Assembly: GCA_964611645.1 (NCBI GenBank)
Contig: CAZTAO010000065.1
Span: 1-24,414 of the forward strand
Direction of reading: 5' to 3'
Length of the DNA: 24,414 bases
Source: CAZTAO01 sp964611645
GTDB taxonomy: Bacteria > Armatimonadota > UBA5829
Shown here: in pieces, positions 15,165 to 22,311 of the stretch
How positions within the stretch are numbered: position 1 is the first letter of the stretch
How the letters are laid out: each line of letters starts with the position of its first letter
Translations under genes and position numbers: made by a program
Notes under the pieces: model-generated
The model's database searches: none
The model's input: the letters and a program-made list of their open reading frames with translations, nothing else
Told to the model about the DNA's origin: nothing

Positions 15165-16745
15165 TCAGCGTGGGGCGGGACTTCTGCCTGAAGTGGCTTC
15201 TAGATCACCAATAGCCGTCAGCTCACTCTCCGCCTCCGACATGAATGCCGCCGAATTGCCCGAAGCTTTGAGGCTGTCTGTCTCCAGGTAGTCCATCATT
15301 CCATCGGCGGCCTGAGACGCCAGACCACACGCGAGACTTCGGCGCAGATTGATCTCCTTGCGTTCCGGTGGCGTCTGCAGCTTGTCTACAAACGCAGCCA
15401 TCTCCTGGAATGTGGCCGAAGCCTCCTGCACCGAGTTGTAGAACTTCTCCCTGCTGAGCCGCTTCTGTTGGTATGCGGAGTAGTCCGATTTGTACTGGTC
15501 GATGAGCAAGCGCAACCTCTTGTCGACCGCCATCCGCAAGCCCCTGTATCTTCTGGCGAGAACGTCCGGCGACGGGTCCGGGTTCACCTTCTTCAGTTCG
15601 GCCATCGCCGTCTTGGCTTCAGCGAATTTGCCGACGGCCGCGAGAGCCAATGTAAGCCGCTCGGCCCCGCGCCAGTCGCGTGGACTGAGAGCCATGGCCT
15701 GCTTATACGCTTGTATCGCCTGCGGCATCTGGCTCTTCTTGAAGAACTGGTCACCTTCATTCAGCTTCGCGATTGCAGCATTTGATGACACGATAGGTGG
15801 TCGCGGGGAAGCCGGCGCGGGCCTGGTATTGGTCGGCGAGACCGGCAAGGCAGGGGTCGTGGGCGGGGAATCGGCGTCCGGTTCAGCGGGCACGGCCTTT
15901 GCTATCAGCAGGCCCAGTTCCTGCACCTTTACGGGATCGGCTCCGGCGTTCTGAGCGCGCATCATCTCGTCGAACGCGTCGTTCACCATCCCCTTCTTCA
16001 GGTAGACCCCCGCGAGTTCAAGCCGAAGCGCCCCATTGCCGGGGTCGAGGTTGACCGCCTTTGAATACTGATCAATCGCCTGGGCAAGATCGCCTCTCTT
16101 CATGCTCTCTTCAGCCTGCTGGATCAGTTCATCCGGGCTGGGAGGCTGTATGACGGACAAATCGGGGAGAGGCGCAGCCTCGATTTCGACTGCTTCCGGC
16201 TCATCAGGAACCACCGGCGTCTTGCTGAAAGCCTTGGGCACAATCTCGTGAACTGCGGCGCTTGTGGCGCTCTGGACGGCGTTGTCCACTTTGTTGGGGG
16301 CCGCGCCTCTGGTCTTGGAGACTTTCTGAGTCTGCCAGTTCTGGGACTTCTTGCCGCTGACGCCCGACATCCACAGATTGACGGTCAGGGTGTCATCCTT
16401 GTAGGTTATGTCAGAGCCTGCGACAAAGTCGAAACCAAGCTTCCTGCCGACTGTGATCTTGTCCTCTTTGGTGGCATAGCTGGCCACCTGGTCCGCAGTC
16501 ACCAGCTTCTCCATAATTGCTCGTTCCACGCTGGAAGAACTGCGCAAGAAGATCTCAACTTCGGTGCGCTTCGTGGACCGCATGTACTCACGCTGCGCCC
16601 GCGTGACGGAGCGCGCGAGGTTCTCATCGGCCCCTTCACCGGGAACCGCCTCGAAGATCAGCGTTTTGGGGGCTTCCGCGCACCAGGCAGTGACGCCGAC
16701 GGCAACGAAGAACGCCAGCAGAATAGACGTAATCAGCCTTTTCAT
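15165..16745 (-). CDS. Exported TPR protein with TolB/CsgG-like N-terminal domain
   Basis: Protein of 526 residues starting MKRLITSILLAFFVAVGV, a clear signal peptide (1-23). Reading further upstream would put 22 residues of the neighbour's frame before it, so the ATG at 16745 is chosen. Residues about 27-180 form an alpha/beta domain (IFEAVPGEGADENLAR..., GFDFVAGSDITYKDDTLTVNLWM) resembling the nucleoside-like pocket domains of TolB/CsgG-type proteins; this is a weak call. TPR units lie at about 207-270 (AEESMKRGDLAQAIDQYSKA) and 325-390 (GDQFFKKSQMPQAIQAYKQA), separated by a proline linker. The C-terminal 130 residues are helical with no known motif. Its ATG overlaps the stop of the upstream gene as ATGA, so translation is coupled. 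Envelope scaffold is the likely role. Confidence 0.7.
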   Translation of the reverse strand: MKRLITSILLAFFVAVGVTAWCAEAPKTLIFEAVPGEGADENLARSVTRAQREYMRSTKRTEVEIFLRSSSSVERAIMEKLVTADQVASYATKEDKITVGRKLGFDFVAGSDITYKDDTLTVNLWMSGVSGKKSQNWQTQKVSKTRGAAPNKVDNAVQSATSAAVHEIVPKAFSKTPVVPDEPEAVEIEAAPLPDLSVIQPPSPDELIQQAEESMKRGDLAQAIDQYSKAVNLDPGNGALRLELAGVYLKKGMVNDAFDEMMRAQNAGADPVKVQELGLLIAKAVPAEPDADSPPTTPALPVSPTNTRPAPASPRPPIVSSNAAIAKLNEGDQFFKKSQMPQAIQAYKQAMALSPRDWRGAERLTLALAAVGKFAEAKTAMAELKKVNPDPSPDVLARRYRGLRMAVDKRLRLLIDQYKSDYSAYQQKRLSREKFYNSVQEASATFQEMAAFVDKLQTPPERKEINLRRSLACGLASQAADGMMDYLETDSLKASGNSAAFMSEAESELTAIGDLEATSGRSPAPR

Positions 16746-17923
16746 TGCTGCTCGGGGTTCTCCTTCAGCACGGCCATCAGCCGCTTTGCGTTCTCGATAC
16801 CCCTGCGGCATCTCTCCACATCCCTGCCCGCCCGGATCTCGTTCTCGTAGAGACCGATAGCCTGTTGGGCGGCGGCCCTGGCCAATTCGTCGTTATCACG
16901 GTTGTGGAAAGCCTTCGCTTTCAAGAACATGGAGTCGGCATCCTGCTTATCGTCCGGCACCGGAGACGGCTCCTCAACGGCCCTGACCTCCGAGTCCGCG
17001 GGGGTCGGCGGCTTCGGCTGAATCTCATCCTGCGCCGGCTTTGCCCCGTTCCCTGGCGAGCGGCGCCTGGAGCTGTCCGGCACCACAGTCATTCCGTCGC
17101 CGACCGAGGGCAGAGCATACGGCGGCAGATAGCCCGACGGTCGCGACGGGTTAGGTGTATAGGTCCGCCGAGGCTGAGGGGTCGGATTGTAGACAGGCGG
17201 TGGGTTCTGAGGCTGTGGAGACGCGTATGACTGCTGCCCAGGCTCAGGGTTCACCGGAGGCTGGACCTGCTGCGGATACTGCTCTCCCTGCGGCGTCTGG
17301 TAGCCATAGGGCGCAGCGCCATACTGGGCAGACTGATCCTGTGCGCCGGGTTGTTCCGGCTGCTTTCCCCCACCGAACATCAACATCCCCGCGATCAGCA
17401 CAAACACACCTACCCCCACCCCCGCAATCAGCGGCACTGGGAGGTTCTTCGGCGGCCACTGCAGCGCGTATCGCCACACGCGCAGCACGCGAGGGCCTCT
17501 GCGGGGTTCCGATATGTCGCCCGAAAGCCTCCGGCGCAGAGCCACGAGCTTGGACTTGTCCGCGGCGCTGCCGGGGTTCAGGCGAAGAATCGCCTCATAC
17601 TCGGAGATTGCTCTCCTGAGCGCATTTACACCGCCCTCAAGGTTCCCTGCGGCAAGCTCTCGTTCGGACTTCCGCTCCCACACCAACGCCACAACCGACC
17701 GCGCAGACGCGCTGTCCGGCAGCTTGTTGAGCAATTCCTCGGCGTGCGCAAGGGCTTCGTCGAGGTTGCCGGCATCATAGCATCGCCACAAGTCCAGTAG
17801 CGCCCCGCTCATATCGTCGACCGGCCCTGCAGTCGAAGGCGCATCGGCTACAAGCCTGGCGCCGCACTCCTTGCAGAACTTGCCGTCATCCGGATTGGTT
17901 GTCGAGCATTTTGGACAGATCAT
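16742..17923 (-). CDS. Zinc-ribbon/TPR membrane protein with proline-rich linker
   Basis: Protein of 393 residues starting MICPKCSTTNPDDGKFCKEC, a zinc ribbon (C3, C6, C17, C20). A TPR-like helical region (about 40-125, LDLWRCYDAGNLDEALAHAEELL), one membrane helix (VPLIAGVGVGVFVLIAGMLMF, about 163-183), a long P/Q/Y-rich disordered stretch (about 190-320) and a short helical C-terminus follow. With the N-terminus cytoplasmic, the linker and C-terminus lie outside. The frame is open 21 codons further upstream, but that part is translated repeat DNA (LTPTLSRRGEG), so the ATG at 17923 is used. It is coupled by ATGA to the exported TPR gene. No clear promoter: transcription may come from the hisG-ruvAB operon through the repeats. 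Function unknown; probably works with its neighbour. Confidence 0.78.
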   Translation of the reverse strand: MICPKCSTTNPDDGKFCKECGARLVADAPSTAGPVDDMSGALLDLWRCYDAGNLDEALAHAEELLNKLPDSASARSVVALVWERKSERELAAGNLEGGVNALRRAISEYEAILRLNPGSAADKSKLVALRRRLSGDISEPRRGPRVLRVWRYALQWPPKNLPVPLIAGVGVGVFVLIAGMLMFGGGKQPEQPGAQDQSAQYGAAPYGYQTPQGEQYPQQVQPPVNPEPGQQSYASPQPQNPPPVYNPTPQPRRTYTPNPSRPSGYLPPYALPSVGDGMTVVPDSSRRRSPGNGAKPAQDEIQPKPPTPADSEVRAVEEPSPVPDDKQDADSMFLKAKAFHNRDNDELARAAAQQAIGLYENEIRAGRDVERCRRGIENAKRLMAVLKENPEQQ

Positions 17924-17934
17924 AAAACACCTAA

Positions 17935-18166
17935 CTCCCTCTCCCCGCCGGGAGAGGGTTGGGGTGAGATTCCCTTCACCTAACAAATCTACTCAGCGTT
18001 ACGCCTGGAGAACCGCCCCCTAGCCCCCTCCCGCGAGGAGGGGGAATCTAGCTCCCTCTCCCCGCCGGGAGAGGGCTGGGGTGAGGTTCTCTTCGCCTTA
18101 CAAACTCGCTCAGCGCTACGTTTGAAGAACCGCCCCCTAGCCCCCTCCTAACGAGGAGGGGGAATA
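17935..18166. repeat. REPIN-like tandem: two 117-bp composite palindromic units
   Basis: Two direct copies (17935-18050 and 18052-18166, period 117 bp) fill the whole gap between ruvB and the zinc-ribbon gene. Each copy has element B (hairpin CCCTCTCCC-CGCC-GGGAGAGGG, then TGGGGTGAG), a 40-base A/T-richer spacer with CTCAGCG.TACG, and element A (AGAACCGCCCCCTAGC, then hairpin CCCCCTCC/GGAGGGGG, then AAT). Hairpins: 17937-17958, 18024-18044, 18054-18075, 18141-18162. Element A aligns with the reverse complement of element B, so each copy is an inverted pair of REP-like sequences. Element A ends directly at the ruvB stop codon. Confidence 0.85.
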
Positions 18167-19201
18167 CTAGAACAGACTCTCCTGCTGCGGGCTGATTGGC
18201 GGCTCAAGGCCCAGATGCTTGTAGGCGGTCTGAGTCACTTTGCGGCCTCTCGGAGTCCGGCTCAGGAATCCCCTTTGGATCAGGTAAGGCTCGTGGGCAT
18301 CCTCGATGGTGTCGCGTTCCTCGCCCACGGCGTAGGATATGGCTTCGACCCCAACCGGCCCGCCCTCGAACTTCTCTATTATCGCCATCAGCAACCGGCG
18401 ATCGACTTCGTCCAGGCCCATTTCGTCGATCTCCAGCATCTCAAGCCCCTCGCGGGCGACATCGATGGTGATTATGCCATCCGCTCGGACCTGAGCATAA
18501 TCCCTCACCCTTCGGAGCACGCGATTGGCTATCCTCGGCGTCCCTCTTGCCCTGCGCGCCATTTCTGTGGCGCCCTCGTCGATCACTTTCACTCCAAGAA
18601 TTCGCGCAGACCGCAGCACTATGGTCTTGAGACTGGCCTCGTCGTAGAACGTGAAGTTGTATACAATCCCAAACCTTGCCCGCAGCGGGGCGGTAACCAT
18701 CCCGGCTCTTGTGGTAGCTCCAACCACCGTGAACGGCGGCAGATCGATCCGCAGAGTCCGGGCGCTGGGGCCTTTGCCTATTATCAGGTCCAATTGCCCA
18801 TCTTCCATCGCGGGGTAGAGAATCTCCTCCACCGAGCGGTTGAGCCGGTGTATCTCGTCGATGAACAGAACGCTGTTGGGTTCGAGGTTGGTGAGGATCG
18901 CCGCCAAGTCGCCAGGCTTCTCGATGGCGGGGCCGGAGGTGGTCTTGATGGGGCAGTCCATCTCGTTGGCGATGATCAGCGACAGAGTAGTCTTGCCCAA
19001 GCCCGGAGGGCCATAGAAGAGTACGTGGTCGAGTGGCTCCGAGCGTCCCTTCGCCGCCTCGATGTACACGCTGAGGCTGGTTTTGATCTTGTCGTGCCCG
19101 ACGAACTCAGACAGCCTCCGAGGACGCACGGACCGCTCAACTGCAGCATCCTCATCGCTGGGCGTCGGCGCAAGCAAGCGTTCTTCCACGTCCACAGCCA
19201 T
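18167..19201 (-). CDS. ruvB: Holliday junction branch migration ATPase RuvB
   Basis: AAA+ motor of the RuvABC complex that drives branch migration of Holliday junctions. 344 residues. The RuvB N-terminus (RPRRLSEFVGHDKIKTSLSVYIEAA), Walker A GPPGLGKT (64-71), Walker B VLFIDEIHRL (111-120), the TTRAG sensor and the C-terminal winged helix ending in RTPRGRKVT are all present. The ATG at 19201 shares its A with the ruvA stop (TGATG), so translation is coupled; a TTG one codon earlier is less likely. AAAGGT lies just upstream. It follows ruvA in the usual order; ruvC is not in the window. The gene ends exactly where a REP-like palindrome begins. Confidence 0.98.
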   Translation of the reverse strand: MAVDVEERLLAPTPSDEDAAVERSVRPRRLSEFVGHDKIKTSLSVYIEAAKGRSEPLDHVLFYGPPGLGKTTLSLIIANEMDCPIKTTSGPAIEKPGDLAAILTNLEPNSVLFIDEIHRLNRSVEEILYPAMEDGQLDLIIGKGPSARTLRIDLPPFTVVGATTRAGMVTAPLRARFGIVYNFTFYDEASLKTIVLRSARILGVKVIDEGATEMARRARGTPRIANRVLRRVRDYAQVRADGIITIDVAREGLEMLEIDEMGLDEVDRRLLMAIIEKFEGGPVGVEAISYAVGEERDTIEDAHEPYLIQRGFLSRTPRGRKVTQTAYKHLGLEPPISPQQESLF

Positions 19202-19800
19202 CAACCTTTAGAGAGAATCTTCAGAGCCGTCGTTACAATACTGCTGGTATCTCTAGTTCCAGTCAGCGACTTGAGCGCGGCTTCCGCCGCCTGCCTCGCA
19301 TCACCCCGGCTGTAGCCAAGGGCAATGAGGCCTTCGACGGCATCGTCGAGCACAGAGTGCTCCACATCGGTTCTTCTTGCGCTTTGAGCCCAGGCGAACT
19401 GGGTGATCTTGTCTCGCAGTTCCAGGACTATGCGCTGCGCGGTCTTGGCTCCAACTCCCGTGACCTTGCTGAGCCCGTGCGGGTTCTCCGATGACACGGC
19501 TCCCACAATATCCTGCACAGCCAACGCCGAAAGCAGGTTCATAGCCACCTTTGGCCCGATCCCGTTCACCGTAAGCAGCATCTCAAACAGACTCTGCTCG
19601 GATTCCTCGAGAAATCCATACAGAGTAATAGAGTCTTCTTTCACCACCGTGGTTACAAGTAATCTGACTTTTTCCTCAACTGCGGGCAGGCGGGCGATGT
19701 CGGCATACGGAAGGTAGACCTTGTAGCCGACGCCATGCACGTCCACCACCACCCATCCGTCCGACACACTAGCCAGTTGTCCCGCAAGCGAGGCTATCAA
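19201..19800 (-). CDS. ruvA: Holliday junction DNA-binding protein RuvA
   Basis: Tetrameric junction-recognising subunit that loads RuvB. 199 residues, normal length. It has the N-terminal OB fold (MIASLAGQLASVSDGWVVVD onward, about 1-62), two helix-hairpin-helix motifs (VNGIGPKVAMNLLS and VTGVGAKTAQRIVLEL) and the small C-terminal RuvB-binding domain (LDDAVEGLIALGYSRGDARQAAEAAL). The start is a TTG, set by homology to the standard MIASL- beginning; the nearest purine-rich stretch (AAGG) is about 14 bases away, so initiation probably depends on coupling to hisG, whose stop lies only 2 bases upstream. It overlaps ruvB by one base. Confidence 0.97.
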   Translation of the reverse strand: MIASLAGQLASVSDGWVVVDVHGVGYKVYLPYADIARLPAVEEKVRLLVTTVVKEDSITLYGFLEESEQSLFEMLLTVNGIGPKVAMNLLSALAVQDIVGAVSSENPHGLSKVTGVGAKTAQRIVLELRDKITQFAWAQSARRTDVEHSVLDDAVEGLIALGYSRGDARQAAEAALKSLTGTRDTSSIVTTALKILSKG

Positions 19801-19802
19801 GT

Positions 19803-20672
19803 CTAGTAGATTACCTTATTGAGCGGATACTCCACAAGCCCGGAAGCTCCGGCTCTCTTGAGCCTGGGTATCAACTCCCGAACGGTGCGCTCCTCGACTA
19901 TTATCTCAGCCGCGACCCATTCGGGGTCGGCAAGTGAGGACAGGGTAGGATTCTTCAGAGCCGGCAGTTCCGCCAGCACCTGGTCCAGGCAGTCTTTGGG
20001 CACGTTCATCTTCAGGCCGACAAGTCCCTCGGCGTTCAGGGCAGCCTGCAGAAGCATCGCGATGTTCTCGATCTTCTGCCTCTTCCACGGGTCCTCCCAC
20101 GCAGCCTTGTTGGCGATGAACCTGGTTGTGGAGACCAGCACGGTGTCTATGATCTCAAGGCCATGAGCCTGCAGAGTGCTGCCAGTCTCTGTGCCTTCCA
20201 CGATGGCATCCACCAGGTCGGGAACCTTTACCTCAGTCGCGCCCCAGGAAAACTCAACGTGAGCCTTGACTCCGTGGCTTTCCAGATAGCGCTTGGTCAC
20301 GTTGATCAACTCCGTGGCGACCCGCTTGCCTTCGAGGTCTTTCGGACCCCGAATCGGCGAACCCTTGGGGACTACCAGCACCCAGCGGTAAGGCCGCGAG
20401 GTGGCTTTGGAATAGAGAAGCTCACAAACCTCGTGAACATCCGACTCGCACTCGCGGACATTGTCGTAGCCTGTGATACCGCAGTCGAGCACGCCAGCCT
20501 CAACATAGCGCGGTATCTCCTGCGCTCTCAGCAGAGTCGCGTCTATTTCCGGGTCGTCTACCGTAGGCGTGTATGACCTGGCGCTTACTCTGAACTCAAA
20601 CCCGGCCTTCTTGAAAAGCCCGAAAGTCGCCTCCTGGAGGCTGCCCTTCGGGACCGAAATCTTCAGCTTCAA
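19803..20672 (-). CDS. hisG: ATP phosphoribosyltransferase, long form (HisG)
   Basis: First step of histidine synthesis: ATP plus PRPP gives phosphoribosyl-ATP. 289 residues, so the long form with its own regulatory domain; no HisZ is needed. The catalytic part (1-212) has the start motif KISVPKGSLQEAT, DCGITGYD (63-70) and the PRPP loop EGTETGST (159-166). The C-terminal ACT-like domain (about 213-289: VGLKMNVPKDCLDQVLAELPAL..., VEERTVRELIPRLKRAGASGLVEYPL) binds histidine for feedback inhibition. The start is TTG with GAGGT 8 bases upstream. It leads a hisG-ruvA-ruvB operon behind a good sigma-70 promoter, an unusual partner set; other his genes are absent here. Confidence 0.97.
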   Translation of the reverse strand: MKLKISVPKGSLQEATFGLFKKAGFEFRVSARSYTPTVDDPEIDATLLRAQEIPRYVEAGVLDCGITGYDNVRECESDVHEVCELLYSKATSRPYRWVLVVPKGSPIRGPKDLEGKRVATELINVTKRYLESHGVKAHVEFSWGATEVKVPDLVDAIVEGTETGSTLQAHGLEIIDTVLVSTTRFIANKAAWEDPWKRQKIENIAMLLQAALNAEGLVGLKMNVPKDCLDQVLAELPALKNPTLSSLADPEWVAAEIIVEERTVRELIPRLKRAGASGLVEYPLNKVIY

Positions 20673-20725
20673 ACTAATCTACCTCATCGCGGGCGCGAGA
20701 CTGCCCCCGCCACATTAACCTCTAC

Positions 20726-20755
20726 ATTATAGCCTTCGCAGGAGTGGGCGGTCAA
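20726..20755 (-). promoter_or_regulatory. Sigma-70 promoter of the hisG-ruvA-ruvB operon
   Basis: On the minus strand: TTGACC (complement of 20750-20755), an 18-base spacer, and a perfect TATAAT (complement of 20726-20731). Transcription would start near 20718, leaving a leader of about 45 bases. I see no his-leader peptide or attenuator in it. Confidence 0.8.
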
Positions 20756-20794
20756 TTAGGCGATGGGTGTTTGCGGAAAGCAAGGGCCGCTCCC

Positions 20795-20849
20795 TGAGCG
20801 GAGTCGAAGGGGAGGCTCTGTGCGTGGTTGCTGGTTTCGACTCCGCTCA
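20795..20849. repeat. Inverted pair of a dispersed-type repeat
   Basis: TGAGCGGAGTCGAA (20795-20808) and its exact complement TTCGACTCCGCTCA (20836-20849) enclose 27 bases. The first arm is flanked as CCC...GGG and the second as GG...ACC, so each is itself a small palindrome. Sequences of the type CCCTGAGCGGAGTCGAAGGG are, from memory, common dispersed intergenic repeats in several phyla. It lies between the parvulin terminator and the hisG promoter. Confidence 0.7.
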
Positions 20850-20881
20850 ACCAGCGGGGAGTGCTTCGTGCGCCGTGCAAG

Positions 20882-20909
20882 AACGGGCAGGTCTGGTGAC
20901 CTGCCCGTT
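20882..20909 (-). terminator. Terminator of the parvulin gene
   Basis: A perfect 12-bp stem (AACGGGCAGGTC and its complement) with loop TGGT lies 23 bp after the parvulin stop codon. On the minus strand it ends in CCCGTTCTTGC, with only a short T-rich tract. It also borders the dispersed repeat to its left. Confidence 0.75.
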
Positions 20910-20931
20910 TGGATTGTGCTGTATGTTGTGA

Positions 20932-22002
20932 CTACTGCCCTGGCGGGGGAGGCGGAGCCTCGTTGGTTGCCGGTGCGGGCGGAGCCTCTTCGCCAACCAT
21001 CGAAGTAGGAGGAGCCGGCTCCATACCTTCTTCATCGGACGGAGGAGGCTGAGGCATTCTCATCTCCGGCATCTTTGGAGGCGGAGGAGGAGGCAGCATC
21101 AGCTTGTTGGCCTTCTTCGCGGCTTCCGTGGCCTTGGTGAAGAACGCCTGCATATCGGTATTCATCTTGGTATCAGTGAGTTCTTTGACCAGCTTTGTCC
21201 TGTCAGTGCCGGTGGCTTGAGGTCCCGTCTTCATGACCTTGATCAGATGGTAGCCGAAATTCGTCTTGACTGGCTCGCTTACCACTCCCGGTTTGAGTGA
21301 GAATGCAGCGTTCTCGAACTCTCCGACCATTCTGCCTCTGGTGAACCAACCAAGGTCGCCACCCTGCATCTTGTTGGAGATATCGTCGGAGTTCTCCTTT
21401 GCCATGGCGGCAAAGTCGGCGCCGCCCTTGAGCTTCGCCGCGATCTCATCGATCTTGGTTTTGGCCGCGGCTTCCCGCTTGGCCACGTCAGGCTCAGCCT
21501 TGGGGTCGGCGAACTTGACCAGAATGTGACTGGCTTTGACATACTGGGACAACTGGGTGGGTGTAACCTTGATCCCTGCTCGGACAACTTTCTCAGCCAG
21601 CAGGTTCAGCTTGATACCCGAATACAGACGGTCCTTGGTGAGACCAAATCTGGCCATCAGGTCCTTAGCTGAGGTCGCGCCCATCTGTTTCGCTGTGTCC
21701 GCGACTTTCTTGTCCACTTCCTTTTGTGTAATGTACACCTTTGCGCTCTTGGCGGCAGTACGAATGTACTGCTCCACAAGCAAGTCATTGAGCACACGCG
21801 CGCTGTCCCACAGCCACAGTTTCTCGGCCAACTGGCCTTTGGTGACATTCGCTCCGTTGATGGTTGCGATAACTGTGCTGTCCGGGGCCGTCAAAAGCTT
21901 TTCCAGGTTTTCCGGAGACACCGGAGTGGCAGCCATAGCGCTTATGCACAGACCTGCGGCAAGGACGCATACAAGACTGCCGGTGAGTATCCTCTTTAGC
22001 AT
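20932..22002 (-). CDS. Exported peptidyl-prolyl isomerase (SurA/PrsA-like, parvulin type)
   Basis: Extracytoplasmic foldase that isomerises prolyl bonds in exported proteins. 356 residues. Signal peptide 1-24 (MLKRILTGSLVCVLAAGLCISAMA), N-terminal helical chaperone domain (about 28-150), a single parvulin domain (156-259: VKASHILVKF, GGDLGWFTRGRMVGEFENAAF, TNFGYHLIKV) and a C-terminal proline-rich tail (about 295-356, PPPPPPKMPEMRMP and similar). Of the three start codons in a row, TTG-TTG-ATG, the ATG is best placed, 8 bases from AAGGAG. The long PPxP tail is unusual for the family. It is transcribed alone from a clear promoter to its own terminator. Confidence 0.92.
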   Translation of the reverse strand: MLKRILTGSLVCVLAAGLCISAMAATPVSPENLEKLLTAPDSTVIATINGANVTKGQLAEKLWLWDSARVLNDLLVEQYIRTAAKSAKVYITQKEVDKKVADTAKQMGATSAKDLMARFGLTKDRLYSGIKLNLLAEKVVRAGIKVTPTQLSQYVKASHILVKFADPKAEPDVAKREAAAKTKIDEIAAKLKGGADFAAMAKENSDDISNKMQGGDLGWFTRGRMVGEFENAAFSLKPGVVSEPVKTNFGYHLIKVMKTGPQATGTDRTKLVKELTDTKMNTDMQAFFTKATEAAKKANKLMLPPPPPPKMPEMRMPQPPPSDEEGMEPAPPTSMVGEEAPPAPATNEAPPPPPGQ

Positions 22003-22038
22003 CAACAAGACTCCTTACTCAGATTTAGTACGAGGGAT

Positions 22039-22067
22039 ATAATACTAGAACGGCACTCTCAGGTCAA
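22039..22067 (-). promoter_or_regulatory. Sigma-70 promoter of the parvulin gene
   Basis: On the minus strand: TTGACC (complement of 22062-22067), a 17-base spacer and TATTAT (complement of 22039-22044). Transcription would start near 22032, 30 bases before the ATG. Confidence 0.78.
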
Positions 22068-22198
22068 GCCGACGGAGCGCCGCGCCATTGTTTTGACGCA
22101 ACTAATCTCCTCAAGTTCCCAAGGAACGCGAATATCCCCTCGCAAAGCACACTGAGTATACCCCTTCGCGAACGGTTTTGAACGTGTGTCGGGTCAAT
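22068..22198. other. Divergent gap between parvulin and sugar permease genes
   Basis: The gap 22003-22311 has no gene. It carries one promoter in each direction. Between them there is a small inverted repeat GTTCC-CAA-GGAAC at 22115-22127 and a GTGTC-N10-GACAC pair (22186-22190/22201-22205) whose right half overlaps the -35 box of the permease promoter. Either could be an operator for a sugar-responsive regulator; this is only a possibility. Confidence 0.35.
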
Positions 22199-22227
22199 TA
22201 GACACTCACCCCGTCTAGTGGTATGAT
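22199..22227 (+). promoter_or_regulatory. Candidate promoter of the sugar permease operon
   Basis: TAGACA (22199-22204), a 17-base spacer and TATGAT (22222-22227), each one mismatch from consensus. The leader would be about 78 bases. The half-site GACAC overlaps the -35 box. Confidence 0.6.
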
Positions 22228-22311
22228 TATTCGGGTAACGATTGTACCTCGATCCCCTCCCGCAAGTCCTCGCTGGCGGCGAGATTCGAGTTCTTCTTCG
22301 GAGAATAGCAC

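Noticed and set aside
17924..17986. N-terminal extension of the zinc-ribbon protein
   Set aside because: The extra 21 residues are a translation of the REP-like hairpin; the zinc ribbon begins naturally at the ATG at 17923.
18215..19315. 366-codon open frame on the plus strand
   Set aside because: It is entirely antisense to ruvB and the end of ruvA, both of which are certain.
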